A stretch of 43,714 nucleotides of DNA from Nocardia carnea (lineage in GTDB: Bacteria; Actinomycetota; Actinomycetes; Mycobacteriales; Mycobacteriaceae). Under the pieces are notes generated by a model. That model saw only the letters and a list, made by a program, of their open reading frames with translations, had not been told where the DNA came from and ran no database searches. Shown in pieces: positions 16,443 through 24,584 of this stretch; position 1 is the stretch's first letter; every line of letters starts with the position of its first letter. Position numbers and translations under genes: made by a program. The stretch covers positions 1 through 43,714 of the forward strand of contig NZ_JARWOV010000162.1 of assembly GCF_029868855.1 (NCBI RefSeq), written 5' to 3'.

Positions 16443-17150
16443 ATGACCAGCACCGAAACCCGGGTCACCCCTGCAGTCGAGGCTTTCGTCGACGACGCTC
16501 GTCGCGCCGCCGACACCGCTTTCCGAGTGTTCCGCGAGACCGGGACCGTTTCCGCCAACGGCACCGTGAACTTCGTCGAGCGGGTCCCGGGCGAAGAACT
16601 GGCCGTCGCGCTCAACGAACCCGGCCCGTGGGCGCAGGACCGGAACGCGAAGCCGATCCTCGCGACCTTCGACGGCGAGGTACTCGCCGGCGACGGCCCG
16701 GCCGGATTCGTCACCGGTTATGCCGGGGTGTTCCGCAAGCACCCCGAGATCACCTCGATCGTGCACGTGCACACACCATGGCTGGGTGGGTGGGCACAGA
16801 CCCACCGCACCCTGCGCATCAAATACGCGGCCTCGCAGCGCCTGACCCTCTCCCGCGACATCCCCGCGCATATCGACCGCAGCCGGGCACCCGGTGATTT
16901 CATCCTCGACCGTCTCGCCGACGACCCGGACCTGGTCGCGATCTTCGAAGCCAACGGCGGCGTCAACGTGATCGGCCGGTCGGGCCTGCTCGACCTCGCC
17001 AAATTCGTGGTCCTGCTCGAAGAGGGCGCCCAATACCAGGCGCTCGGTGAACTCGTCGGTGGCGCTGTCGACTTCGACCCGACGAACCTCGTAGCGCAAT
17101 GGGGCCGCAGTGGATTGCTCGACGAGGCCCGCCGCCGCGGTCTGGTCTGA
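16443..17150 (+). CDS. Class II aldolase/adducin-fold protein with an atypical active site
   Basis: This 235-residue protein has the fold signature SIVHVHTPWLGGWAQTH with two zinc-ligand-type histidines, His108 and His110. It also carries the late RSGLLDLAKFVVLLEEGAQYQAL block typical of FucA/RhaD/AraD-like enzymes, which cleave or epimerise sugar phosphates. By eye, the third metal ligand (His in the usual NHG motif) is Gly172 in EANGGVNV. The catalytic Glu region, usually PSSE, reads DGPAGFV. The start is ATG 16443, with AGGAG 7 nt upstream; ATG 16437 is too close to it. Its place after the monooxygenases suggests it handles a polar carbonyl product, possibly by a changed mechanism or metal site. 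Confidence 0.82.
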   Translation: MTSTETRVTPAVEAFVDDARRAADTAFRVFRETGTVSANGTVNFVERVPGEELAVALNEPGPWAQDRNAKPILATFDGEVLAGDGPAGFVTGYAGVFRKHPEITSIVHVHTPWLGGWAQTHRTLRIKYAASQRLTLSRDIPAHIDRSRAPGDFILDRLADDPDLVAIFEANGGVNVIGRSGLLDLAKFVVLLEEGAQYQALGELVGGAVDFDPTNLVAQWGRSGLLDEARRRGLV

Positions 17151-17172
17151 CAAAGCCGGAAGGGGCTCCCTG

Positions 17173-18120
17173 ATGACTGTTCGAATCGGCTATTTCCCGA
17201 ACAACAACTCCTTGTTCGTGCTGCGCCACAACGGCCTGCTCGAACCCCACCTCCGGGACGTCGAGTGGGTGGACCTGCGCGACCTCCCGGCTCCGCCGCG
17301 CGCCGATCCCCGCACCGGCCTACCGACACTGCACTCGGACTGGCTGTTCGACGACGGTGGCTACGATTTCATCGGTACCGGGTTCACCCCGCCGGTCACC
17401 GGCCTGGGGCAAGGGCGTGACCTGGTGTATGTCGGGATCTCGGGGCCTCGCGTCGAGAACGGGCGGTTGGTGAGCCTCGAGAGCTCCGGTATCCACACCG
17501 TCGCCGATCTGCGCGGCAAACGGGTCGGGATCGCGCACGGTTCGTGGCAGACCACGCTGGCCCTGCTCGCTCTCGACCGCGAGGGGTTGCGCTGGTCCGA
17601 TATCGTGCCGGTCGATACCGACGTGAACGACGGAGGTGCCGCGCTTTTGCGCGGCGAACTCGACGCGTGGGTCGGCGCCTACCCGGCACTGGCGGAGGTG
17701 GAGGCCACCGCGCAGGTACATACGCTCGTCGACACCGAAGGACTGTTCAGCCACCCGTCGCTGTGGTTCGTCCGGCGCGAGTTCGCCGAGAACCATCGCC
17801 CGGAGCTCGAAGCGATCATCACGGCGCTGCAGGAATCGGATGCGTGGATAGTCGCCAACCCGCGCGAAGCAGCACGGTTCTTCGTCGACGACGCCGAACG
17901 GCGCGGTGGTACCGCTGATCTCGATCGCTGGGAGGCGGCGCTGCGTGGCCGCCCCTTCGGGATCGGCTCGGTCACCGACGAGTTCCTCGATGAACAGCAG
18001 CGGTCCGCAGACCTGTTGTACACCAACGGTTTGCTGCCACGAACGGTGCAGGTTCGAGACGCGGTCCTGCCCTGGATCGGTGAGTTCGTGGACGCGCATC
18101 GTTCGGTTTCGGCGGTCTGA
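17173..18120 (+). CDS. Cytoplasmic solute-binding-fold (NMT1/DszB-related) protein
   Basis: This 315-residue protein has the periplasmic-binding-protein pattern of the operon's receptor and desulfinase: MTVRIGYFPNNNSLFVLRHNGLLEPH, TVADLRGKRVGIAHGSWQTTLALLAL, GGAALLRGELDAWVGAYPAL, and the C-terminal SADLLYTNGLLPRTV. It has no signal peptide and no cysteine at all, so it can neither be a surface lipoprotein nor a Cys-dependent desulfinase. It may be an enzyme of the DszB/THI5 fold using other residues, an intracellular carrier, or a decayed paralogue. The start is ATG 17173, after GAAGGGG. It is the last gene of the operon and is followed by a strong bidirectional hairpin. Confidence 0.8.
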   Translation: MTVRIGYFPNNNSLFVLRHNGLLEPHLRDVEWVDLRDLPAPPRADPRTGLPTLHSDWLFDDGGYDFIGTGFTPPVTGLGQGRDLVYVGISGPRVENGRLVSLESSGIHTVADLRGKRVGIAHGSWQTTLALLALDREGLRWSDIVPVDTDVNDGGAALLRGELDAWVGAYPALAEVEATAQVHTLVDTEGLFSHPSLWFVRREFAENHRPELEAIITALQESDAWIVANPREAARFFVDDAERRGGTADLDRWEAALRGRPFGIGSVTDEFLDEQQRSADLLYTNGLLPRTVQVRDAVLPWIGEFVDAHRSVSAV

Positions 18121-18206
18121 GCACGCGGGTGACGACCGGACCGGCGTCCCCGCCGACAACCCGGCCTGTCCGCGCCCGGTGCGGGTGGTCGGCATGGTGG
18201 CAACGA

Positions 18207-18239
18207 GATACCCCGGCCCGATGAGGGGGCCGGGGTATC
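18207..18239. terminator. Bidirectional hairpin between convergent operons
   Basis: A perfect 13-bp stem (GATACCCCGGCCC and its complement) with a 7-nt loop lies between the organosulfur operon (plus) and the formamidase operon (minus), and can serve both. Confidence 0.85.
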
Positions 18240-18271
18240 GGGCAGCGCGGCGAGATTTCACCCTGTTCCGC

Positions 18272-19273
18272 TCATCGCGCACGCACTTCGCCCGGCGGCC
18301 CCCAGCCGGCGCCCGTCCCGTCCACATGGTGGACCTCGGATTCCCACGGGACCCGGTACCTACCCGCCATCAGGTCTTGCATGAACGTGTACGGGCAGTC
18401 GCGTGCTCCGCCCTCGACGGCCGAGTACCCACGGTGACCCAGTTGATAGATGTTGTTCTCGACACCCCAGGTCTGTCTGGCCTGGTCCGCACGTGCCGGG
18501 ACGACCTCCGCCGTGACCACCCGGTCAGGCGTCCCGTCCCCCTGCACCAGGACGGTCCCGTCGATATCGCAGACCATGGCCTCGCCCTGCGACCGAATAT
18601 TGTTCTGGTCCGGGCCGGCCAGGGCCACCGATGCGGTATACGCGAGATTCTGGAAGGCGTTCGCCTGATTGGTGATCTGCCAGGCCTGCCGGATCGGGTA
18701 GGTATAGCCCGCGGTCCGCAGAATGACATTCGCGCCTTTGTAGGCGGCCTCGCGCGCCATCTCGGGCAGCATGCCGTCGTGGCAGATGATCAACGCGAGC
18801 TTGGATCCGGAGGGCCCGTCACATACCGGAATGCCGAGGTCACCCGGCGCCCACGGTTCGGCGGGAACCCATGGGTGCATTTTGCGGTAGTAGAGGCGTT
18901 CGCGCCCTTCGTCGTCGATGACGACCCCGCTGTTCCACGGTGCTCCGTCCGGATTCCGTTCCATGATCGAGAAGCACCCCCACACCCCGGCTTCGCGACA
19001 GGCGTCGGCCAGCAGCGCCAGCTCGGGCCCGTCCCGGTCACACAGCAATGCGTTGTCGAGCCAGGTCTGCGGATCCAGCCCGTTGATGCTGTACTCCGGC
19101 ATGACGACCAGGTCGATCGTGGGCATGCCTCGCTTGGCGCCCTGGACGATGTCGGCGAGCCGCTCGGCGGTCGCTTTCAGATCGCTGGGTTCGCGGATCG
19201 TGGGCACCTGTGCCTGCACCAATCCCAAGACCAGCGCGCCGGGGGTCGGGTTGAGTCCGTCGAGTCCGGTCAT
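18272..19273 (-). CDS. Formamidase (AmiF-like, nitrilase superfamily)
   Basis: AmiF hydrolyses formamide to formate and ammonia. This 333-residue protein has the AmiF length (about 334) and the Glu-Lys-Cys triad in family context: Glu60 in VVMPEYSING, Lys131 in YYRKMHPWVP, Cys164 in LIICHDGMLPE. AILRTAGY/QITNQANAFQNL-type blocks also match AmiF/AmiE. The broader aliphatic amidase AmiE is the main alternative. The ATG at 19273 overlaps the upstream amidase stop as ATGA, which fixes the start. It is the last gene of an NCS1 permease-amidase-formamidase operon, consistent with releasing nitrogen from a formamide-yielding compound. Confidence 0.88.
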   Translation of the reverse strand: MTGLDGLNPTPGALVLGLVQAQVPTIREPSDLKATAERLADIVQGAKRGMPTIDLVVMPEYSINGLDPQTWLDNALLCDRDGPELALLADACREAGVWGCFSIMERNPDGAPWNSGVVIDDEGRERLYYRKMHPWVPAEPWAPGDLGIPVCDGPSGSKLALIICHDGMLPEMAREAAYKGANVILRTAGYTYPIRQAWQITNQANAFQNLAYTASVALAGPDQNNIRSQGEAMVCDIDGTVLVQGDGTPDRVVTAEVVPARADQARQTWGVENNIYQLGHRGYSAVEGGARDCPYTFMQDLMAGRYRVPWESEVHHVDGTGAGWGPPGEVRAR

Positions 19274-20766
19274 CGTGCGGACTGCTCCTCTCGTGCTCCG
19301 CCGGTCACCGGTGGCGCGAGTTCGGGCCACCGGTGCTGCCACGGCCGTTGCTGCTCGAAAAGCGCCGCCGCCGCGAGTACTGCGGCGTCGCCCAGATGTG
19401 GTCCGACGATCTGTAGTCCGACGGGCAATCCGTCGTCGGTGAATCCCGCCGGGACCGATATCGCGGGTTGCCCGGACCAGTTGAAGATGTTCAGGAATCC
19501 CAGCCAGCTGCCGGAATCCACCATCCGGCCGTCGATCAGCTCAGGGCCCTGTATGCCGATCGGGAACGCGGGTACGGCCAGGGCCGGAGTGATCAGGAGG
19601 TCATAGTTCTGCATGAACCGCCACAGCTGGTTGACCACGCGTTTGCGCATCATCTGCGCGGTCGTGAATTCCTCTGCTGTCCAGCGGCGTTCGATCAGTT
19701 CGACCAGGTGCGGCGACATTCTGTCCCGATACTGTGCCACCAGACCGCGCATACCGACCAGGTCGCTGTCGGCCATGACGATCGACCAGATGTAGGACCG
19801 GGGGTCGTCGATTCCGGGGTCGGCCTCGACCACCGTCGCACCGAGTTCCTCGAATGCCTCGACCGCCTTCGCGACGATCGACCGGACCCGCGGATCCACC
19901 GGGAGATAGCCCAGATCCGCCGAATAGGCGATTCTCTTGCCGGCAAGGTCCCGGGCCGGGCCATCGGAAACCGCCCCGCACCAATCGACATCACCGGCGG
20001 GAAGCGAATGCCGGTCGCGCGGATCCGGGCCCGCGATCACCGACATCAGCAGTGCCGCGTCCGTGACGGAGCGCGTCATCGGACCGATATGCTCGATCGT
20101 CTCCCAGCTCGACATACCGGGAAACCGCTCGTCCCGGCACCCCGGGTAGAGCGGCACCCGGCCCATCGACGCCTTGAAACCGACCAGCCCACACAGGGAC
20201 GCGGGTATCCGTACGGACCCACCGCCGTCGCTGCCCAGTGCGAGGGGAGACATACCGGTGGCCACCGCGACCGCGGAACCCGCCGACGATCCACCGGGCG
20301 TCAACTCCGGATTCCACGGATTGCGCGCCGGCGGCGACACCGGATTGTGGCCGACCGCGCTGTAACCGAACTCCGGAACGGTTGTTTTCCCCAAGATCAC
20401 CGCTCCGGCTTTCTTCAGCCGTTCCACCACGATGTCGTCTTCGTCGGGGATCCAGTCCCCATAGACGACCGTCCCGTTCCGGGTGGGCACCCCCGCGGTG
20501 GCGATCAGATCCTTGACGGCGATCGGTACACCCGCCAGTGGTCCTGGATCGTCACCGCGCGCGAAGGCGGCGTCCACCTCGGCCGCTTGCGTCCGCGCCA
20601 GCGCGTCGGTCCGTTCGACGAAGGCATGCAGGCTGTCGTCGAGGGCGTCGACCCGGGCGAGCGCGCTCTCGACGACCTCGGCGGCGGTGACCCGGCCGTC
20701 CCGGATCAGCGAGCTGATCTCGACCGCGGAAGCTCCGGCCAGGGCGGCGGCGGATGCGATTGTCAT
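19270..20766 (-). CDS. Amidase signature-family hydrolase
   Basis: Amidase signature enzymes cleave C-N amide bonds with a Lys-cisSer-Ser triad. In this 498-residue protein I place Lys85 (PIAVKDLI), cis-Ser160 (LTPGGSSAGSA) and nucleophile Ser184 (GSDGGGSVRIPAS). The spacings of 75 and 24 residues equal those known for fatty-acid amide hydrolase. The C-terminal half has the usual FLNIFNWSGQPAISVPAGFTDDGLPVGLQIVG block. The length is typical and the catalytic set complete. It overlaps the permease stop (ATGA at its start) and the formamidase start at its end, so all three are translationally coupled. The substrate is unknown; the permease suggests a heterocyclic or ureide-like amide. Confidence 0.93.
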   Translation of the reverse strand: MTIASAAALAGASAVEISSLIRDGRVTAAEVVESALARVDALDDSLHAFVERTDALARTQAAEVDAAFARGDDPGPLAGVPIAVKDLIATAGVPTRNGTVVYGDWIPDEDDIVVERLKKAGAVILGKTTVPEFGYSAVGHNPVSPPARNPWNPELTPGGSSAGSAVAVATGMSPLALGSDGGGSVRIPASLCGLVGFKASMGRVPLYPGCRDERFPGMSSWETIEHIGPMTRSVTDAALLMSVIAGPDPRDRHSLPAGDVDWCGAVSDGPARDLAGKRIAYSADLGYLPVDPRVRSIVAKAVEAFEELGATVVEADPGIDDPRSYIWSIVMADSDLVGMRGLVAQYRDRMSPHLVELIERRWTAEEFTTAQMMRKRVVNQLWRFMQNYDLLITPALAVPAFPIGIQGPELIDGRMVDSGSWLGFLNIFNWSGQPAISVPAGFTDDGLPVGLQIVGPHLGDAAVLAAAALFEQQRPWQHRWPELAPPVTGGAREEQSAR

Positions 20767-22115
20767 TGTGCTACCTCGATTGCTGTGGCGCCGGGAGCCG
20801 TGCTTCGGCCGGCCCGATCCGGGACGACTGCCTCGACGACGAGGTAGGCGACGGCCGCACACACCATTCCGACGATGGCTTCGCTGAGTTGCGGCGCCCA
20901 GTGGTGCACTGCATAGGCGCAGGCAGCGCCGATGATCCAGGCGGCGAACGGCTGTACCCGCAACCCCGTGATCTTCCGCGCCGTCGCGCGCCGGGTGAGC
21001 AACTGATCGACGATCAGTACCGCGCCGATCGAGGGCACGAAGATGCCGAGCAGGTTGAGCCAGGTGCTGAAATGGCTCCACACTCCGGCGAGCGCGATCA
21101 CCACGCCTACAGCACCGAGGATGATGGTCAGCAGCCGCATCTTCGATCCGGTGAGCTGGCTCCACCCGACCGCGCCGTTGTACAGGCAATGGGCGCAGAC
21201 GGATCCGAGATTGACGAATACGAAGACAACCGCGAGAACCGTCAGCACCGCGCCGTGGTCGGTGAGAATCGGCAGGAAGTCGCCGCCGTTCGCGGCCGGA
21301 TCCACCGCGGCGCCCGCGGCCACGACGATCGCGCCGACGATCATGGCGATCGCGTTCGCGACGGGGAAGGCGCTGAAGGTGGCGGCAACCGCTTCCTTAC
21401 CGTTACGGGACCAGCGGGTGAAGTCGGCGGTCATCGTTCCGGAGTCGACGAATCCCGCGACCACGATCGAGATCGCCGCGCCGATCGAGAGCACCGTCGC
21501 GTCGCTCGCTCCGCGATAGGAGGTGATGGCGCCGATACCGTCGGATCGCGTGGCGATCACCACAGCGACGATACCGAGGGCGATGAACAGCGGCGCCGCG
21601 ATGAGACCGATGACGGTCAGCGCCCGGATACCGATGAAGGTGATGCCGATGTACAGGATCCCGGCGACCAGAGCGAGGAGAGTGGCATTCCAGCCCAGCG
21701 ATGTTTCCAGGGTCGCGCCGGTCAATCCCGTTTGGAAGGCGAACCAGCCGATCACGACGGTCGACAGGAATCCCGCCACGATCTTGGCCCCGTTGCGCCC
21801 GAAGGTTTCGGCCGCGCTGAGCGCGAAGTTCTTACCGGTTGTGCCCGCGAGGTAGGACAGCGCGCCGACGTAGGCGAACAGCACGAGGTTGCCGATCAGA
21901 ATGGACAGGACTCCCTTCCAGAAGCCCAGGCCGTAGGCGATCGTTCCGCCGAAGATGGCGGAGGTGAGAACCATCGGGAATCCGAACCACACCGCCGATA
22001 CCGAGAATACGGAGCGCCGATGCGCTGCAGGGACGGGTACGTTCTCGAACTCTTCCTCCAGCCCGGCGTGTTTTCCGTGTTCCACGGCGGGTGGTACTTG
22101 GGTACGCGTTGTCAT
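20763..22115 (-). CDS. NCS1-family (cytosine/purine/hydantoin-type) permease
   Basis: This 450-residue integral membrane protein has about twelve hydrophobic helices. NCS1 features include SVSAVWFGFPMVLTSAIFGGTIAYGLGFWKG, the AGTTGKNFALSAAETFGRNG loop, VAGFVDSGTMTADFTRWSRN, and the late LNLLGIFVPSIGAVLIVDQLLTRR. NCS1 proteins import nucleobases, hydantoins or allantoin with Na+ or H+; CodB is the best known. I chose ATG 22115, preceded by AAAGGA with 8-nt spacing, over two longer in-frame starts. It is the first gene of the permease-amidase-formamidase operon and lies 76 bp downstream of the regulator-amidase fusion on the same strand. Confidence 0.9.
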   Translation of the reverse strand: MTTRTQVPPAVEHGKHAGLEEEFENVPVPAAHRRSVFSVSAVWFGFPMVLTSAIFGGTIAYGLGFWKGVLSILIGNLVLFAYVGALSYLAGTTGKNFALSAAETFGRNGAKIVAGFLSTVVIGWFAFQTGLTGATLETSLGWNATLLALVAGILYIGITFIGIRALTVIGLIAAPLFIALGIVAVVIATRSDGIGAITSYRGASDATVLSIGAAISIVVAGFVDSGTMTADFTRWSRNGKEAVAATFSAFPVANAIAMIVGAIVVAAGAAVDPAANGGDFLPILTDHGAVLTVLAVVFVFVNLGSVCAHCLYNGAVGWSQLTGSKMRLLTIILGAVGVVIALAGVWSHFSTWLNLLGIFVPSIGAVLIVDQLLTRRATARKITGLRVQPFAAWIIGAACAYAVHHWAPQLSEAIVGMVCAAVAYLVVEAVVPDRAGRSTAPGATAIEVAQ

Positions 22116-22191
22116 CCGGTCCATCCTTTGTCGAAAAGAGTTGCGCGCCGAAGCGCACGCCCAGGTCACCGTTGACGTGGAGAATCGGTGG

Positions 22192-24372
22192 TCAGCTGGT
22201 AGACCGGGAGGTGAGCACCGCCGGTCGCCGTGGAGCGGCGGCCAGCTCCCATGCCCGTGCGAATCGCAGCAGCGCGAGTTCCGACAGCGGCCGGCCCAGC
22301 ACCTCCAGACCGACCGGGAGTCCGGAATCGGTGAAGCCGGCGGGGATGCTCATCGCCGGCAGCGATGTCTGGGAGGCGATAACGGTGTTCGTCGGGAAGT
22401 TCAGGGCCGTCCAGCGTTTCGCCTCGAGTTCGGCGCGCGTGGGGGCCGGGACCTGAACCGTGGGATAGACCAGGAAGTCGACGCCGGCCTGCGCCATCAT
22501 CGAGACGAGGGTGCGCCGCCATTCCTCCTGGCGTAGCCGGCCGCGCAGGTAGGCGGGGTCGTCGCCGGGATCGTCCGCGCCGGAGACGAGGGCGCCGAAC
22601 AGGTCTGTGAGCGGGTGGAAACGCCCGGCCGCGACGATCTCGTCCACCGAAGTGGCCGGCGCGCCGGGACGCTGCGCCAAGAACTCGTTGATGTCCTTCT
22701 TGGAGCAACGCGTATAGAGCGAGGTTCGCTCGATCCACGACTCCAGATTCCCGAGGCGCAGTCCTTCGATCACCTCGGTGCCGAAGCGGCCGAGATCGTC
22801 GATCGCCGACAGGACCACCGCGTTCGTCATCTCCTGATCGATCCCGGTGCCGAATGCGTCCGGCAACACTCCGATTCGGAAGTCCCTCAGCGCTTCCGCG
22901 GTCACTTCACCGATCGCGGCGGCATAGTTTCCGGCATCGGGATCGGCTGCTGCGATACCGGTATACGGGTCGGTGGAGTCGTACCCGGCGATGACGTCGA
23001 GGACAGCCGCCAGATCGGTGACCGTGCGCGCCATCGGTCCGGGCGTGTCCTGGAAGTGCAGAAGCGGCGAGAAGCCGGTGCGGGGAATGAGACCGGTGGT
23101 GACCCGCAGGCCGAAAAGGTTGGTGAACGAAGCCGGTAGCCGAATCGATCCACCGGTGTCCTCGCCGACTCCCACGAGGCACAGGTTCGCGGTCACGGCC
23201 GCCGCGGTACCGGCGCTCGAACCACCGGTCTCCCGGTCGGTGTCATAGGGGTTCTTGGTGTGGCCGGTCCGAGACGAGAAGGAGAACCAACCCGCGGCGA
23301 AATCACACATGGCGGTTTTACCCAGGACCACCGCGCCCGCATCCCGCAGACGCCGTACTACCACCGCATCGGCATCGGGCACGTAATCGGCGAAAACCTC
23401 GGAGCCGAAAGAAGTGGCAATACCACGTGTTTCGGCTTGGTCCTTGACGAGAACCGGAACCCCGTGGAGCGGCCCGGCGAGCTTGCCTGTTCGCGCGTAC
23501 TGCTCGTCCAGCCGGGCGGCCTCGCGAAGCGCCGCCGGATTGACCGTCACGACGGAGTTGAGCTGGAGGCCGTCCGGGTTGCCGGCCGAGTCGATATCGT
23601 CGATTCTCGCCAGATACCAGCTGGTGAGCTGCGCGCTGGTGGTCTCGCCACGCTCGACCATTCGATGAAACGAGGCGATCGACAGCTCTTCGTAATTCGC
23701 GGTTGCTCGGGTATCCGGTGCGTGTGGTGTAGCGAGTGCGCCGACAATGGCCTCCGCGGTTGTCTCGATGTGATGCCGGGTTGCGTCGAGCAACTCATCG
23801 AGTTTCCGGCCGGTCATCAGCCGGAACATGTGCTCATGGTCCTGCCGCGCGTCGTCCAGGTTGTGCGCCGCCGAGGCGTAGATCGCCATGTACGGCTGGA
23901 TCCGATCCCAGATGTTGTGGATCAACTCGATGAGGTAGCGGCTCCGGGCATGGCCGTAGAAGGTCTGATGGAATGTGCGATTGAGTTCACGCCAGATATC
24001 AGGCGTTATATCGGGATCGGCCATTTCGTCGAGGACTGCCCGCATAGCTGTGATGCCGTCGTCGTCGAGACGTGTCAGTGCCCATTCGGTGGCGAGCAAT
24101 TCCAATGTCAGCCTGATAGCGAACAATTGCCGGATCTCGTCCGCGTCGAGTGCGGCCACCGTGACCGCTCGCCGATCGAATGCGACCAGACCCTCGAATT
24201 GCAGACGTTTCAACGCTTCCCGGGTCGGCATGGTCGAAACTCCGGCCGACAATGCCAGCGATCGGATGGAAACCCGAGTTCCGGGTTTGATACGTCCTTC
24301 GAGAATCCTGCGGCGGAACTGCTGATACACCGCATCCGCTACCGTCCGCTCCGCCGTCTTCTCCGCTGTCAT
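22192..24372 (-). CDS. GntR/FCD transcription factor fused to an amidase
   Basis: This is one uninterrupted 726-residue frame. Residues 1-70 form a GntR winged helix (VADAVYQQFRRRILEGRIKPG, VSTMPTREALKRLQFEGLV). Residues 78-212 form the all-helical FCD effector domain with metal-type histidines in NRTFHQTFYGHA, DHEHMFRLM and ATRHHIE. After a short linker, residues about 226-726 are a complete amidase with Lys310, cis-Ser385 and nucleophile Ser409; the spacings of 75 and 24 match fatty-acid amide hydrolase. Neither part looks decayed. The start is ATG 24372, with AGGTG upstream and the palindrome GTGATATCAC touching the start codon. It lies just upstream of the NCS1-amidase-formamidase operon, which it may regulate. 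A sequencing-error fusion is possible, though the junction is coding throughout. Confidence 0.9.
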   Translation of the reverse strand: MTAEKTAERTVADAVYQQFRRRILEGRIKPGTRVSIRSLALSAGVSTMPTREALKRLQFEGLVAFDRRAVTVAALDADEIRQLFAIRLTLELLATEWALTRLDDDGITAMRAVLDEMADPDITPDIWRELNRTFHQTFYGHARSRYLIELIHNIWDRIQPYMAIYASAAHNLDDARQDHEHMFRLMTGRKLDELLDATRHHIETTAEAIVGALATPHAPDTRATANYEELSIASFHRMVERGETTSAQLTSWYLARIDDIDSAGNPDGLQLNSVVTVNPAALREAARLDEQYARTGKLAGPLHGVPVLVKDQAETRGIATSFGSEVFADYVPDADAVVVRRLRDAGAVVLGKTAMCDFAAGWFSFSSRTGHTKNPYDTDRETGGSSAGTAAAVTANLCLVGVGEDTGGSIRLPASFTNLFGLRVTTGLIPRTGFSPLLHFQDTPGPMARTVTDLAAVLDVIAGYDSTDPYTGIAAADPDAGNYAAAIGEVTAEALRDFRIGVLPDAFGTGIDQEMTNAVVLSAIDDLGRFGTEVIEGLRLGNLESWIERTSLYTRCSKKDINEFLAQRPGAPATSVDEIVAAGRFHPLTDLFGALVSGADDPGDDPAYLRGRLRQEEWRRTLVSMMAQAGVDFLVYPTVQVPAPTRAELEAKRWTALNFPTNTVIASQTSLPAMSIPAGFTDSGLPVGLEVLGRPLSELALLRFARAWELAAAPRRPAVLTSRSTS

Positions 24373-24382
24373 GTGATATCAC
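24373..24382. promoter_or_regulatory. Perfect palindrome abutting the fusion start codon
   Basis: GTGATATCAC lies directly before ATG 24372, overlapping the initiation region. With the related GTGATCAC 28 bp further upstream (centre to centre) it is a candidate autoregulatory site for the GntR domain. Confidence 0.5.
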
Positions 24383-24401
24383 CTCACCTTCACTGCCCGG
24401 C

Positions 24402-24409
24402 GTGATCAC
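24402..24409. promoter_or_regulatory. Second related palindrome GTGATCAC
   Basis: This 8-bp palindrome shares the GTGAT/ATCAC arms of the 24373-24382 site without the central AT. The 28-bp centre spacing is a little under three helical turns. The rest of the 212-bp gap up to 24584 shows nothing I can name. Confidence 0.4.
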
Positions 24410-24584
24410 ACCCTGGGAAGTTTGGTGGGGGACAATGTCATGACTGTTCGGTTTGCGTTACGACCTGGTGACCGAGTGCAGCGTCGTACTGCGGAGCACC
24501 GCCGATTCCCTGCTCACGGTGTTCATGGAGACGAGAACCGGTGGCCTGGGTCCGGTGTGGGCGCAGTGGTCGAAAGACCGAGGG

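Noticed and set aside
8115..24584. Attachment sites or insertion sequences bounding the accessory region
   Set aside because: I looked for transposase or integrase frames, terminal inverted repeats and tRNA genes near both edges and saw none.
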